Positions 21,055 through 35,600 of a stretch of 64,000 bases of DNA are shown piece after piece; the stretch's first letter is position 1; each line of letters opens with the position of its first letter. The notes beneath the pieces are model-generated. The model did not search any database. It saw nothing but the letters and a program-made list of their open reading frames with translations, and was not told where the DNA came from. This DNA is from Lineus longissimus. Its lineage: Eukaryota; Nemertea; Pilidiophora; Heteronemertea; Lineidae. The stretch spans positions 13,335,001 to 13,399,000 of the forward strand of contig NC_088326.1 in the NCBI RefSeq assembly GCF_910592395.1, read 5' to 3'. A program made the translations under genes and the position numbers.

Positions 21055-24000
21055 ACCAATCAGATTTCTCTCATTGTAAGATCTCGTCACGTGCTTTATA
21101 CCCACATACCTCGTGCCTCAGCAGGATCTAGGCACGCAATTGTTCACTAAATTACATTGACTGGCGATCATGGGGGCGATTGGACAGTTCATGTTGTGCA
21201 CTTCTAAGACTGTGTCGTTTTGACCCGCAGTGGAGTTCGGACCTGTGTTAGAGTTGGCATAGGTTGTAAACTTTGAAATGTGAATGGACATATCATGTCA
21301 CTCCGGATGGTGATGACGTCAGGTGCCCCGGTAATGATGCACCTCTTTCCTCCTATGTGGCAGAAGAGTTCTAAGATGACGCCATCGGCCACCAGTTGTA
21401 TATAAACATCCTGAACTATCAAACCTCGTAAAAGTCATTGGCATCCGATAAAGCATATAGACTGCGATGTCTTGCCAGTGTCTTGTCAACTAGAATGGTT
21501 AAACCATGCGTGTTTATTTATTCCTCTTGTTTATAATCTAATGTATGCATTCGTAAATAGATGGCGCTATGCCACAGCTTCCTGTGACGTCATTTTCTAT
21601 AAACAGTAGCAGAGATTGCGATGCCACGGCCTGTAAATACGCATTACCAAAATCATAAGCCGAGATGGTTGGCATCAAGTAGTTTTGCCATGTCAGAGAT
21701 AGCCATTTTTCGTTTGCCTTTAATTTTTGACATTACTTTATTTCTGAGGTCAATTATGACTCACTATATGACTTCAGGGCAAATCTGTTTTCTTGCCGTC
21801 GTTTTAACTGCCTCCTGGACCTCATGGTTTATATACTCCATAGCCTGGGTCTCTTGACGAGATACAAAAACCTTGGTGGTCAAAAAAGTATTTACTGCTG
21901 AATTTAAATGCAATCGGTTTAGGTAAGAATTGATGAGAACTTGTTAATTTTCATCCTTTAATAAAATGGATGCATTTTTGTAATGTGTACATGTGAAGTT
22001 GTTGGTGCCGTTAAAATATAAAAACTGCTTATTTAATTCGCCAAATATACTCTATTATAATAAATCATGCGTTTCAAAATACATATTTGTTTGACTTCCT
22101 GTTTGTCAACGAATGATAAGGCCTTATCTCATCTGAGAGCCGTATTCAGCGGGGTCGTTCCGACCCAACCCACCCCTGGACGGAAAAGTTGATGCGGCAC
22201 TGCTTCTCCTTATTAAAAGGAAACTCTGTATGTGCTGCTGGTGCCACCTATGGGCGATGATGTAAATAAAGTGACGGCCGGCCAGAGGATAGTTGTCTCC
22301 GACGGAACATCAACGACCTGGTGTGACAGTAAATTTAGACCCCCGGATAATTAGTCCTACATATCGTTTACTGGTAAGTGATTTATAGCAAAGAGAGACC
22401 ACCAGGTTAAGACTCCATTGTTGGCCAGACAGCTTGGTCTTCGATCCCTGTCCCATCTTGAATGTCCTGTCAACGACACCTTCTCCTTCCACACCATGTT
22501 GTCACCACCTAGGCGGCGCCACCATACAGTCGCCGCTGGTTCGACCGGGCCATCCCCAAGTATTTTTTCACTATTCCCGGGGGTATCCACCTAGCCATCA
22601 TGACGTCACCTGTTATTTAATGGGGGACTATAGACAGGAGTGAGAACGTCAAGATGTTAGTGCCATTATGAACCGCTAGGGACTATATCAGTGGCGACAT
22701 CGTGTTGCTTCAATCTGAACCAACTAGCTCCTGACTTTGTCTGCCTTTAACATTCCCACATCTTGACAGCGACAAGCCCACACGGACTCATACAATCTTA
22801 AATATGAAACTGACCTGGCCAGTTGAGAAAAGGCTTTATACATTTATCCAGCATGAAAGAAATAAAGTACAATCATCAAATTTGGCGGGGCTATCCATTT
22901 GACTGGTGAGTTGATTGAGCAACCAACCAAAACGCAATTCTCGCGTCACCAACCAAAGACCTAAAGAATCCCTTTGTCCCTAATTACCAGCAGTCTACTA
23001 ATTACCAAACATGACTAATTACCTTAATTACCCCGACAACTCAATAGAGCAACAGGAACGCGGCACGTGCGAAGCCAATAAGAAGTTAGTTAGGTTTTGC
23101 TTACATGGACTGTTACAAGGAATCAGTTATAAGATTGGCTTCGGTCGAATCAGGTGCGTCAGGGTTAAGATACAGGTGAAGCCAACTAGGGTCACTGAAG
23201 AGAGAATCAAGAACGTGGCGGAAACGTTTTTGTTCTAAGGGGTTAAAAACATAAAACGCGCGTCGTTCTGCTCGCTGCAACATGAAAACACACCGAACAC
23301 ACTTTTAACCAAACCATTCATCAGAAGACTTTCAGAAGCAGATTTTCACGAAATGCGATCCATTCGTTGCACCTTATCGACCAACATTCACCTGACCAAG
23401 ACTACCTGAGCTCTTGCACAGAAACAGAACCCGGGACTCGGCTGTTTGACTCCATGCAATATCACTGTCAGAGAGCAAGAAGTGGAGAGGTGTTTCAACA
23501 TTTCTTGACGGTCACTGCTCTGTATCTGAACGTACACCATTGTTGGACGCGTACACCGGAACTGCGGTAAACAATAACACATGTTTACGTGTACACAACT
23601 GAGAAATTATCTGAAGAGTTTTGTCAAAGTTGGAATGATTTCTAAATCTCACTCCCAAATAATGGTTTTCTGTGACTAGCGAACACGAGATAAACTGAAA
23701 TGAACAACTTTGGAAAATCGACAATGAATATCATGAGGAGTAAATCCGGGTAGTACACAAAAGTAAAACATGTTGAAGGAATAATTGTTGTTTAATGTTT
23801 CTAAACTTAATTGAAAGTTTTTGAGAGTTTAAAAGAACTAATACTGCACAATGTGGTCTGCACGAGAGCGCGAATGTCATCAGAATACATCAAATTTGAA
23901 ACTTTTTGTCGTTTGAAAAGTTAGCAACAACCACTATGGAACTTTGACCAACTCTTTCAAAAGTATCGAAACGAGTCGAAACTCGATCTCAAAGTCATGA

Positions 24001-25184
24001 AAATCTTTTAATTGTGCAAGTTTGGTCACGGCCGGACAGAGGCTACCTCACACCCCTATGAAACACTAAAACAATAATAGTTTCGGCCAATGAAGACATA
24101 CTGGCTACCTGAGTTCCAAATCCCGGACGAAACCATTCTCGCGAGAGAGGTTAATTCACGAGAACGGCCAATCTTAAGTGACTTGTTAATTTGCATGCAG
24201 AGAGAACAGTTAGAAGTCAGGAGCAGCGCGTTGAAAACTCTAATTCGTGGTTATCAAGAACAAGATAGACGGTATGTAACTCAAATTTCATCCTATCTTA
24301 ATTTTTCAGGCCAATTCTTGGAGTTTCAGTTCGATTTTTCTGCAGGCCAATTTGTCTCCTTATCACATCTTGTTTGGTATCTTTACTCGTATCTTGATAA
24401 AATCTTGTGATACTGTCGATAGCCCGGCCTATCTTCAAAATTATCACTATTTGTCATAATTATTCTATGTACCAAGATAGTGTGCGCATATTGACTACAT
24501 GCTCGTAGCCTACACTTACTGCAGAGGAATATTTCTGAATTTTAGCACTTTTTTGTAATTTTTGCTCAAAAGTGTCCGCTTTCTGATAACTTTTTCGTAC
24601 TCTGGATTTTGAACTCGTTTTGTTTTTCTGAAATGGACTACGCCTGACCACAGACTATAAATCATTGAAGTTGTCCCCATGTCACTTTAATAAAAGACAA
24701 TACACGATAGTAGCCGCAATTTCCCACCAAGTTTCGATTCAACTTCCGCGTGATGATAAACAACGCACATACAACATTTCCTTTTAAATCAGACTTTTAG
24801 CTGATAGGCTACAATTAAACATTTATCATTTCCACTAGAAGACCGATCATTGAGAGTCCATCTTTAGATAGAAATGTCGTTTAGGAGTAGCTTTAAACCC
24901 TCTAATCCGCACACAGAAATACACACATCATTTCGATCAAAATGGCCGCTCAAACCTACAAAATTTCCCGTGAAAATAGCTGTTAAATAGTCCTACTAGA
25001 GTCAAAACAAATAATTTTCTTAATATTCAAATTTAAATTAGCCGTCATTTTCGTAAATAAGTGTAAAATCTGCCTGAATTATAAACGCAGTGTTCAAGGT
25101 TAATACCAGTTCAGTTCAACTGAAATTAACGCGCTGTATTCTGCCTTCTGAGGGGAAAAAACAAGTTGGAACTAAAGAACCCGA
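21055..25184 (+). other. 3' untranslated region of the upstream GATA gene and intergenic DNA
   Basis: AATAAA-type polyadenylation signals occur at about 22058, 22264 and 22861; the last (GAAATAAAGTAC) is a reasonable 3' end. No coding exon is recognisable between here and the next promoter-like region. Confidence 0.45.
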
Positions 25185-25332
25185 TTATCAAATCTTAAAA
25201 TTCTGGGTCAGAGAAAGATCTGGACCGGTATTTCTTGATATCTAAGACATTACTAAGGCGATATCAAACCACTAATCAGCCTCAGCAGCCCCGTTGACTT
25301 ATCAGGCGCAACTTATCAGCCAAGCTTTATCA
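25185..25332 (+). promoter_or_regulatory. phased array of GATA-factor motifs near the second GATA gene
   Basis: TTATCA (reverse complement of TGATAA) occurs at 25185, 25299, 25313 and 25327. The last three sit exactly 14 bp apart, each as the core of a 14-bp unit. They lie about 400 bp upstream of a strong ATG-plus-donor exon candidate. The spacing and location suggest a cooperative GATA-bound element acting in auto- or cross-regulation. Confidence 0.45.
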
Positions 25333-25706
25333 GACTAACCCAAGACTCCAAAGATATCTGACTTCTCAGTCTGACTCCAAGTCTGCTTGGTGCTTTGTGG
25401 TCCGGAGACGAAAACTTTCACTTGATGGGCAATTTTTGTCATTTTTGTTTTTTGAAAGTGCCGTATTTAACAAATTCTCACGAGTGATTTAACTCCAAAT
25501 ATGACAATCAAATAGACTGTACTCTCCTATTTTCCAGTCGCGAGAATCTTTATTCACCTGAGAAACCAAATATTTGAAAACCCTTCGATTTCAAACCAAC
25601 GACATCAATCCAAGTTGAAAAATAATTTCAAAATTTTAATATTTAACTCCGAATCGTAAAAGTTAAACACGTAAGCATCGAAAGTAACTCGGCAAAAGTA
25701 TTCAAA

Positions 25707-25813
25707 ATGGAGTCACCTACACATTATCAAGAAAGCGCAATGGAGAATTTCGGAAACAACGTATTTGTGCGAAACTTTGAGAAAATTCATACGGAATGTC
25801 CTGGACCTCCGAG
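25707..25813 (+). other. candidate first exon with upstream open frame for the second GATA gene
   Basis: An ATG in strong context (CAAAATGG) opens 35 codons that end at an ideal donor (GAG|GTAAGT at 25814), in phase 2. Joined to the acceptor at 32576, the frame continues four codons (KPFG) and stops at 32590-32592, before the main ATG at 32628. It would then be a 40-codon upstream ORF, not the GATA N-terminus. It could instead be the start of an unrelated small gene or an alternative isoform. No homology is recognised. Confidence 0.35.
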
Positions 25814-28800
25814 GTAAGTCTTGTGGCGGACGCATGCTTGGTTTATTTCGCACGCCCTCCCCATTTTGAACATTTTGTAGTCATTTTCTTGATGAATATA
25901 ACATTTACTGTCCGATAAAAGCAAACTAATTTACTGAATTTTCTTGTTCTGGTATTATTCTGACTTCAAAATACATGACGGTCGAGGTCTGAAGTTTTCA
26001 CCAACTTCGAAAACAAGAGTTGAGACCATCCACATACTGTGCGACGGCACACTAGTTCGCATTATGTTGCCATAGAAAAATGAAATTGACACGACATTGT
26101 TTCATTTTCGCTGTATGGCAAGTGGCATGGGAATATGGGACATTCGGTACCAACCACTGAGTCTGCTGATGAACCATTCTAAAAATATGGCTGACATATT
26201 TCGAAGTTATGCGAAGAACTTATGCGGAACGTCTGGTCTGTGTTTGATCATGTCATTCGGCAGAGCAAGTGGTTCAGTGTCCTTGAAACTGGTTATAATG
26301 TTGAATTTCTCACATGACTAAAATATGCTTGATATTTTCCCGATCCATCGTCCAGAACAATGAAACTATGAGAAGCGAAGCCGAGTTCAATAGTATACAA
26401 GGCTGTTCCAGTACAGCTGCTCCTTCAAAATAATTATAACAACTCGAAGTTGAAGTATCGATGTGTCTTTACTGGAGACGATAAATGAATGAATGACTTG
26501 AATTTAATGATCTACCCAGGCTGCCATGTTAGTCAAAAGCGCGATGATGTTTTGCCTGATTCAGCTACTATTTCACTCATTTTGAAGGTCTTTCCTGCTC
26601 TTTTTCTGGCATGAACCTGTGAATTTCTAAGTTCGCCATATTTTTGCTGCCAACACACAATTATTCTTAAAATTCGTGACTCATCGCAAGGTGAGGTGAT
26701 CAAAACAGCTGTCGTCTGCAGACAATCCAAGCCATCTCAATTCATTCAATAGCACAACATTTTCAGTAATTTCGTGAAACATCCTTAAAAACAGGATTTT
26801 CTTAAAACAACAACATTTCAGGCGCATAAACCTTAGAATCCCGGTGTTATCTGTTTTCATCAATGGTCGCCCTTGCGGTGTAGGCGGAGTGATTGAAGAC
26901 ATTTCCTGGTGAAACCATGACTGTTATGCAGTAAATTGAGGGCCACAGGAACCAACGAGTGAAAGGTGTTGGTTTCTGTGAATCGTTGGGAAGCCATCGC
27001 CCGGGGTTTTATTGTTTCATTGTGTATTTGGAATGTGAAAAGTGCGCGCGATGCGGACCGGGATTTTCCCATTTGAATTTGAATTTATTGTTTTAAGTTA
27101 TGATTTTTTAGCTATTACCTAGAACAATAATTTATCATAATCACTAACATTTACATTGTAATTTAGTTACTGAGAGCAAGTCTCTGTGAAAAAACAATTG
27201 TTATCGAAAAAAAGAATTTAGAAGTTGATTTATTCATATGGTGATCGCATCTTCCTCATGAGGTGTTTACGAAGAAACCGCCATGCTAGCACGGAGTCAT
27301 CAACACTTGTCGCGAAAATTAGCGTGTTAATTTCTCTGTGATTTTATTACACGTGTTTCCAATGAAGAGAAAAAACGCCGAAAACTTGGCTCACAAAGTT
27401 CTGTACACACTAGCTAATAAAAACCACGAAGAGTGAAATACATTAGACCTATTAGCCTACTAATGAAATGTACCGAGTTGTGTTTAGGGCCACACTGGAG
27501 TCAAAATGAAAAACTTGCAAGAAATGCAGACATGTTTTGCGTGTACATTACTGTGAAACCCCCACTTGCATCTTCGGCCGACTCTCACTGAAATGGACTG
27601 TAATTGCTTAGTAAATATAAACAGATGCATATTTCAGTTTTTCTATCAAACCATCGAGGTCAGCCATGTTTATTCGGCTGCAGACCGAATGCGTCGATTT
27701 GTCGTTGCTAGGGAAACTTTGAAAACAACTTCTGGTCACAACAAAACTTCTGATTCATTTGAAGTTCGACAAAATCTCTCATCCGTTTTATACAGCAACT
27801 ATGACGAGTTTTCAGGGGACCATTTTATGAAATGGACCCAAATTGCCTTACACTGATTGTAAGTAAATATTTATGAGATGAAAGTTGACATAAAAATCTT
27901 AGTTGAGATGCAGTTGTGGTTGATTTACTGTCAACAATAACATATGTGAGATACACGGGCGTGTGGTGTAGGCTTTTAGCATATCGTAGAAACCTAAGGC
28001 AAAACAAAATGTGAAAAATAAACAAAAGTATGCTAGCGACTGACGCAATAAATGCCGGCACAAACATATTTTATAGAAAACCGAACTTAGACTGTCCGTT
28101 TGTAAAATTATTTTTCCGATAAGTATCTACTATTTGTTATAGAATGACTACCAAGCCAACGCAAGCCAAATGTAACATGTTGCACTATGCATGTAACAAT
28201 AGATTCGCCTACTTGTCTGATTATCCACATGAAATATTATATTAATATGTATGATTATTAAGGGTAAGATGTCGAACCCAACTGTACAAGTGAGTTATTC
28301 TTAAAACTTAGCTCCATCGTGTGAAATCTATCGTCTTCGCAAACAAGGGCTTGTATCCCCTTTCCGGACGAAACGGCCCCGCGCCCTCAAAATGTACTTC
28401 GTTACTCATGATATCCGGGGTCCCAGGGTGATAACTCGACATTAAAATACACAATGTCACTAAGGGAGCAACAGAATTATCTGACTGATATTATTTGTCA
28501 ACGTGACACCTTAGTTTTTCTTCCTCTAAAGTCAGTTTGATCTTAGACTTAGATGTTGCATTACCATTTGAATAACAATGACTATTTTGATCATTTGTGA
28601 CGGGATGGCTGACAACGCGGATTGAGGATTATACACAAATAATTGTCACCACTGGCATTGCTAGTGTCACACAAAATGTCTCACAGAATTATCAGATTGA
28701 TAGCATTTGTCAACACGACCCCTTTGTGTCTTTTTGTTCTTAAAGGAGACAGTATTGTCTTTGGAGTTTATAATAATTCGGGAGGGTCTTTCAGTTTACA

Positions 28801-31800
28801 TCATTCCTTTACATTGACGACACTTTGTGACTATCGGATCTTTGTCCTTGGTCAATAAGGAAGGCTCTATTGTCTTGAGGTATCTTCAATTAGTGTTTGC
28901 CTATCACCATATGTTTATTCTTAGATATGATTAGGGATTTGAAAGGGAATTTTGCTACATTTAAGTAATAATTTGCACGTTATAAGCCGACATCATCAGT
29001 TCTTCAATCCTGGGGGTCTTAATCTTTATCAACTCAAATAAGATACTTCTGGCATCCATATACGTAAGGAAAGTCAAACTAGAGCGTGCACATGGACTTC
29101 AGTAGAGATATGAAGTAAGGTTGTCTCGGTATCATTATTTCGATTGAAACTTTGCACTGAATTTCACCAGGAAGTTTCTTGCAATTAATTTCATCAAAGT
29201 TTTTAATTTTGAATTCAATCCACCAATAAATCCCCGTAGTTCATAACAAAATGTCTTATCAGTTTTAATAGTCAGGTGTTCGATCCTTATCTATTATCAA
29301 ATATATTTGACCAAGATACCCCACCAACCTGTTTACTGCATGACCCATGTGAGGTGGTGTTCTAATGGCACGTGTAATACCAGGTAATACTTTAAGTTTG
29401 AAATGAGGTCCCAGACATCAGCTGACCGTGGGTAGTTTTTTTTTAAATTTTGTCGCATGACAAATTCAGTGATGTAGTGTGCTTATGAAACAAGATCTAT
29501 ATACATGTATATGGTATGGTTTAACGGGATAGAGTTTCGTATATTTTTGCGTGTGTTTTCGATAATTTCTGCTCAATCCATCAAACATTGCCAATTCTGA
29601 TGGGGTCACCACATGTACACTACAGGTGCATCACAAGATTATAACAGCTTCGTTTCGTGTCTCCGTGTCAAAACTTGAAACCCCTCCACAGTCTTTCTCA
29701 AGACTCAGACTAATTTCGATAAAACTTGAAAACTGCCATTGACATTATTACGGAATGTGAAATCTGTAAACTCGTTTCTGATGACGTGTAAAAGAAAAGG
29801 AAAATACGTTAAAGATACTTTGGCCAAAATTTCAGTTCTCTCTTTGACGTGTATTTTGGCAACTTTGCATTTCGTACCGTGTTTCGTACCGCGTTTCGTA
29901 CCGTGTTTCGTACCGCGTTTCGTACCGTGTTTCGTACCAAGCTACACAAGTTGTGAGCAAGCACTCACAACTTGGCCATAACTTGCTTTGCACAGGACAT
30001 TCCATTAGCGTTGGGAAGCACTAAAACGCGGACCAACATCTGGTCGGATTTCCACCTTATGTTTTCAACCTGCCGCTGTGTATTTCTTGCTCATGAAAGC
30101 GGCAATTTACAAGTTCAGGTTGATGTCGTCAATTCAAGCCATATTCTCTTCGCCTCGGGGAGAGCTATAGCAATATCAGGGATACCTTGTGTTGGCTACC
30201 TCCAAGCTAACCTGGTAGGCCTGCACGTATGCTAACCCTTTATTAGCTAGGGACCATGTCCGGACAAAATGAATTCGAATGGTTCGATTCATTGCGCCAG
30301 AGGTGCAAGAAATTTACTCTTTGTGGTCAATTTAAGCTGACTTCTCCTAGCTAGCCATAACAGCTCGGGAAACTTAGTCGGTGTTGGCTACTTCTGAGCT
30401 AACTTGCTGCACTTGCAGCTAACCTGTTATAGTTACCCCCAAGAGCACAATCAATAGACCCGATTTGACCCAAAAAAATCAGTTTCACAAAAAACTCAAT
30501 TCACTTTGAAATGTCTGACGCACATGTGCAAGTATTTCGATTAGGTGTTTGAGAGTCCTCCCCATTGGCAGGGTGTGAGGCCTCATGTCTTGTATAGGAA
30601 GCTTTGAGTAGGCCTAAGGAACATGGCCTAGTGTTCCACCACATCCGAGATATACCAGCTTCCGACGCATGGCAAATCACTTCGCGAGTTATTTTTTACT
30701 TCAAGAACATGGTTTGTCTTGTAAACGACAAGCACAACCGATGGACGAGGTTGTTCAATGTCTTAGTTGCACTTTTGATTAATGAACTGTTGGAAAACTT
30801 GAGGAGGCGTTTGTGCATTCTGTTGTAACACACAGCTAAGCAATGTGTGAACACTGAGTCACCCGCCATTCTGATGACCGAGTAGCCGTCAATTACAATG
30901 GTTTTCCCATGCTCTTCTGACCGACCTATAGGACGGTTTCAGCAGGGTGACCCGTGATCTTCGGAAGGCAACTGTACTTGTCTTTGTGGTGATAATACCA
31001 CAAAGTAAGCTTATGTGCCACCCTGCATTGCTATGAGAAATACATTGCTACATCATAAAGGTTGACCGCGTTGGGTTTGTTTACAAGTAATAAACAAGAC
31101 AAATAATATCTGGGACAATTAGTCTGTTAGTGTAACACTGTAACAATCATGTTGGAAGTACGTATCATGCATGCATGGTCTTGATGTGCATTGAAGATAT
31201 TTACAAGCATTACGTCGACAGGGTTCACTAAATGAACACAGGGGGACAAAAATCGTCCATCACATAAAATAAAGGGTTCTGATTATAATGTTGAGATCAT
31301 GTCAATAAGACAAAAGTCATGGTTAAGTGTCTTGGCAAAGGTTCACTTAATTAGGTTGTATATCAAAAGTAAAACCATGTGTAGAATTGAAATTGGAAGG
31401 CTGGTTGTTATAAGGTTGGTCATTGGTCAGTCAGCACGGTGCTGGCTCCTGTCAAAGCTAGGAATTGAGGCGCTTTGAGCGACAGGAATCGGCTGGATTC
31501 AGCGCTCATACCAAAATGCAAATTCATTTTTCTTTTCCGAGGGAAATTCTCCTGTCCAGCTTCATTCGCATGATCATGAGTTCAGGCATTTGGATGCTCG
31601 GTCCATAGGCCTCGACTTTACTGAAGGCCTACTCATGACTGCTACTTTTAGGTTAACGAACTCTGTAGGATTTTTATGCCCCGAGGCATTTTCTGGCGCT
31701 GGTTTACATCGAGAATACCAGTAACCATAAACAATGCCTGCCAGGTCATAAGACATAAATCATTCTTCAAAATAAAATGGCGGTGCCAATTAAATTTCTG

Positions 31801-32576
31801 ACAATTCTGAGTAAAGGATTGTAATTTATTATCTTATAACTTTGCTTCTGGCAGTTTCAGTTCGCCGATACTTTTCAGCTGGGCGCGTTTGTGAGAGGGG
31901 AGGGCTGACCAGGCTCGTTTATCGTACGTCTATTGTAATTTTAATAATGAATTATATTTGAAGTAAATTGAAAAAAAGTGTAGCGTTCTGAAATTGTAGT
32001 TGTTTGAAGTCGGCAGCGAGGAGTGAGTTCAAATCCAGGAATGTCGCCTGCCAGTCCATGGTAGACTCTCAGTAGAACACAATATTATTCGCGGACCTTA
32101 TCTTATCTCGATCTTGATATATCATAAAGCTCCTTAATGTCAATAATCGTACCTTTGTACATTGCCAATGCATTGTGTAGGTTTTCATAGGTAGTTCGTG
32201 AGATTTAGACAGCAGGACATTGAGAATTAACCCTTTATTCATTAAAGCTGAACTGAATCACAAAACCCAGTTGGGCAGTTGAGCAGTTGAGGGTCACCGA
32301 CGACCAGCCTAGATGAACCTCACAGCAGCCAAAGTATAGACGTCTGGTGTAATATATGTGGTTGTTCCCCATATTTCAGTGTTTCCGTACAGACAAATGT
32401 GTCAGTCGATCTTTCTGAGTTCCAAAACAATGAGGGGAAACACTCTTTTGTTTTTATTTTGCAGGAAGGGACACTTTGCTTAGGTCAGTCTATAGAAATA
32501 CTTCTTGTAGAGCCGGGCGAAAAAAATGTAGTTAACATTTCTTTATTTGACGTCATTTTCTTTTTTATCGCTTCAG
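25814..32576 (+). other. non-coding stretch, probable 5' intron of the second GATA gene
   Basis: No supported coding exon is seen in this 6.8 kb. It contains the 12-bp repeat at 29870-29938. A loosely similar pair of segments near 28455-28530 and 28665-28745 shares an ACAGAATTATC core and TTTGTCAAC. If the exon at 25707 is the transcript start, this is its first intron. Confidence 0.4.
29870..29938 (+). repeat. 12-bp tandem repeat, about six units
   Basis: Units TTTCGTACCGTG and TTTCGTACCGCG alternate for about 69 bases. Since 12 is a multiple of three, one frame stays open and gives an artificial 'FVPCFVPR' repeat. I read it as a simple repeat, not a coding sequence. Confidence 0.8.
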
Positions 32577-32627
32577 AAAACCATTCGGCTGACGAGCAAC
32601 AACTGTGATACCAGACATATCTAAAAC
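32577..32627 (+). other. 5' untranslated part of the first coding exon of the second GATA gene
   Basis: A pyrimidine-rich acceptor (TTTTTTATCGCTTCAG) precedes 51 bases that are in frame with the ATG at 32628 but contain a TAA two codons before it. Translation therefore cannot enter in frame from an upstream exon through this acceptor, which fixes 32628 as the start. Confidence 0.65.
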
Positions 32628-35600
32628 ATGGAACGACACTGGTCTCCGGACAACCGATCAAGGTCACCACACTCTCCAGTCAGAAGAGAGGAAAATGGGT
32701 ACGAGAGACATGAGCGAGAGGGCAGTCAAGAAATAATGCGACATCCGTCACCACAACACCACCCGGAAGAACTCGTCGTCCATCGCCAAGGCAACACTGA
32801 GTATGCCCAACCCTCACCGGAAATGGATGTTCGAGTAAAATCGGAACCAGAAGATTTACACCAACGGCCGCCAGATGGCATGAGCGAGGATGATCGTCTG
32901 CATCCGTCTATCATGACAGGAGCAGAGTCAGACCGAGAAACTGAAGCTGCTGTAGCGGGACTCAATCCTTCGCCTGTTCCAGAACAATCCGTATCGCATC
33001 ATGGTCACGTGCAAGTCCACAATCAACATCTTAACATTCCACCGGGTCAACAAGGACATTATCCGGGTTCTCAGAACATTTTGCCCTCGTCAGAAGACGT
33101 GGAAACATTTCTCAGCAGTCTCGAGCGCCCCCAGGCGACCAACGTCATGATTCCATCCAGTTTGCCCGTAGCAACAACGAACAGTAATTTAACCCTGCTG
33201 ACGAACTCTCCAGTGTCCTTGTCCTATAGTAATGGTCCGGTGTACAACGGTGGTACCGCGCCACAGGATAGCGCCACCTATGGGAGTCAAATGTACCTTC
33301 ACCAGCAGAGACATCCACTATATCACAACCAATACGCACCTCAGCATAGTCAAAACCAGAACTGGAGCCGTCCACCGTCCGGGTATTCATCCGCCTCTGC
33401 CGCGAATCCAGCCCTTGCCCAGCGCCTTTCCTTGCCAACCGTGGTCAGCCCGAGGTCGGAGCCTGGCTACCCAACGCCTTACGCATTCCAGGACACGAGC
33501 GGTGTCAACTCGTACGGGAGTTATCCAGTCGGTGCAGACATGGGCTGGAACACTCTCAGGGGCATGAACATGCCAGGATCCCCTCACGCCCAAGGTAGGA
33601 ACCTCTTAAAATACCCCATTTTGTTTTGAAATAAAAAAGAAATAAGCTTTTGCGCTTAAGGCAGAAAGGGTTAAACAAATCTTGAAGCCAATTTGGTCTT
33701 CGTCAATGAGCGCCGCGAGCGGTAGAAATTATTTTCATTTTGTTTCCGGGACATTTATTTCAAATTTGTTTCTGTGATTGTTTTCCTTTAATGAAATCTA
33801 ACATTCACTTTAATGCAAATGTGAAGACATTACGCAGGTTTTCCAGTGACGTCACACCGCGAGAAAGAAATGCTACAGGTGGCGCTTGGCGCGGGAATCG
33901 GACAGGTGAAGCAGACGATAAATGCTTCAAAGCGCATTAAATTATACCGATTGTTTACTCGGTATTGCTTTTAAATTAGTATCTAAAGTTATTAATTATA
34001 TGCCTCTTAATACCGGAATTTGAACACTTGTTGCAAATTTAGTAAATTTCTCAATGGCATCCGGTGGCCTCTCGTCTGCTCGATCCCAGCGCCCACCTGC
34101 ACACACCATCGTCCCCATGATCAAGGCGTGTATCATTTCTACAGTAAATGTATGCATTGATTTTGTTCTCAATAAGATGAGACGAGGTTGACCCATGTAA
34201 ACGTGTGTCGTTCCCACGATTACAGAATTTCCTTCTTCTTGAAAATTTATGTTTCATAAGTTTGGACTCTTCCTGTTTCGCTGTCCAATCAGATTTTTAC
34301 TCACTTTGATAACGTGACTGTTCTTGCTAATTTGGCCAGAATTTATTCCTAAACATTATCATCGATGTGTTTCTCTAAGTTTAGGAGAGACCGTCTATCG
34401 TCCAATCAAAATGATTCAATTCTGTTTCACCGAGTTGGTGATGAGATGCCTAACCTATCGCAAGGAGCCATTTTGCTTTGAAAACAATATCATTTTTGCT
34501 TTTGGTGCAATTTCGGTTATGATTAGAATCTAAAAAAGCTAAAGTATTTATCAAAAAATAGTTTGTGTAAATTTCGAAAATTTTGGGTAGGTACATGAGT
34601 TCCATTTGTTCCAAGGGGAACAAGCAGACACCCCTGGTCAGAACCGATTTTTGATCACGATCAGCCAATAAGCGTGATTCAACCACGTGATCACAAATCA
34701 ACCACTGGATTGGTCCACGTCATTAAAATTCGATGTTGAAATTGAGTTGAGAACCTGCCCGACCAGGTACGGAATATTTACCGAGTAAATTCACATTATT
34801 ACACTGAGGTGTCTGTCATAATTTACTTTTATGGGTCTGAAAGCTTTGTTTTGACATGAACCGAATAGATAAGATAAAACAAATATTGAAACATTGATAT
34901 CTATATTTTTCTATATCACTTATTATTGGCGATCATGTCAGGTTGATTGGCTGTATAGTCGCATGTATTGAGAGAGGGAAATGTACAGTGTAGTATTGAA
35001 TTCTAAGTCATGTTGAAGTGAACTGGACTTTGAGGCCGGAGGTCCAGCTTGCCACTTGTTGGACTTGTCGAGTCATTTTGCGCGTTTGAAATTCAGAAGT
35101 TGGTCACAAACAGGGCGTTGCTAGGGAGATGTGGCCGGCGCGCTTGACAACGTGGACTATGTTTCCAATCGTTTCAAATAGCTCATAAATCACGTTGAAA
35201 TGGAACATTCCGTAGGGGCGTCTCTACCAAGCCGGGACAAGTTAGGCCTATACAAAAAAATATTCAATCCAGACGATAAGTTAACCTGCAGAAATAGCTA
35301 AATTCGGGAATGTTTTTTAAAAGAAGGTGTCAGTCCTTCCATCTGATTTTAAATAACATCTAAATCTGTTTTCGCACTAGTAACATCAACAACAGTCGAG
35401 CAATTATCAATGGTTTCATTGATAGAACTGACACTCTTTTTATCAATTTCAAATCATTCTATCAAATTTGAATGTGTTTAACACGAGTCTAATACAAATA
35501 TTGTTGTGGGTTTTGATATCATATCTGAAAATCGAATAAAAAGTTGTAAAGAAAGCGTGTAGAGGCTACTGATAACTCATTACAATTAAAGATAAAGATT

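Noticed and set aside
29739-29981. Open frame with FVPCFVPR repeats
   Set aside because: Produced by a 12-bp tandem repeat; nothing around it looks coding.
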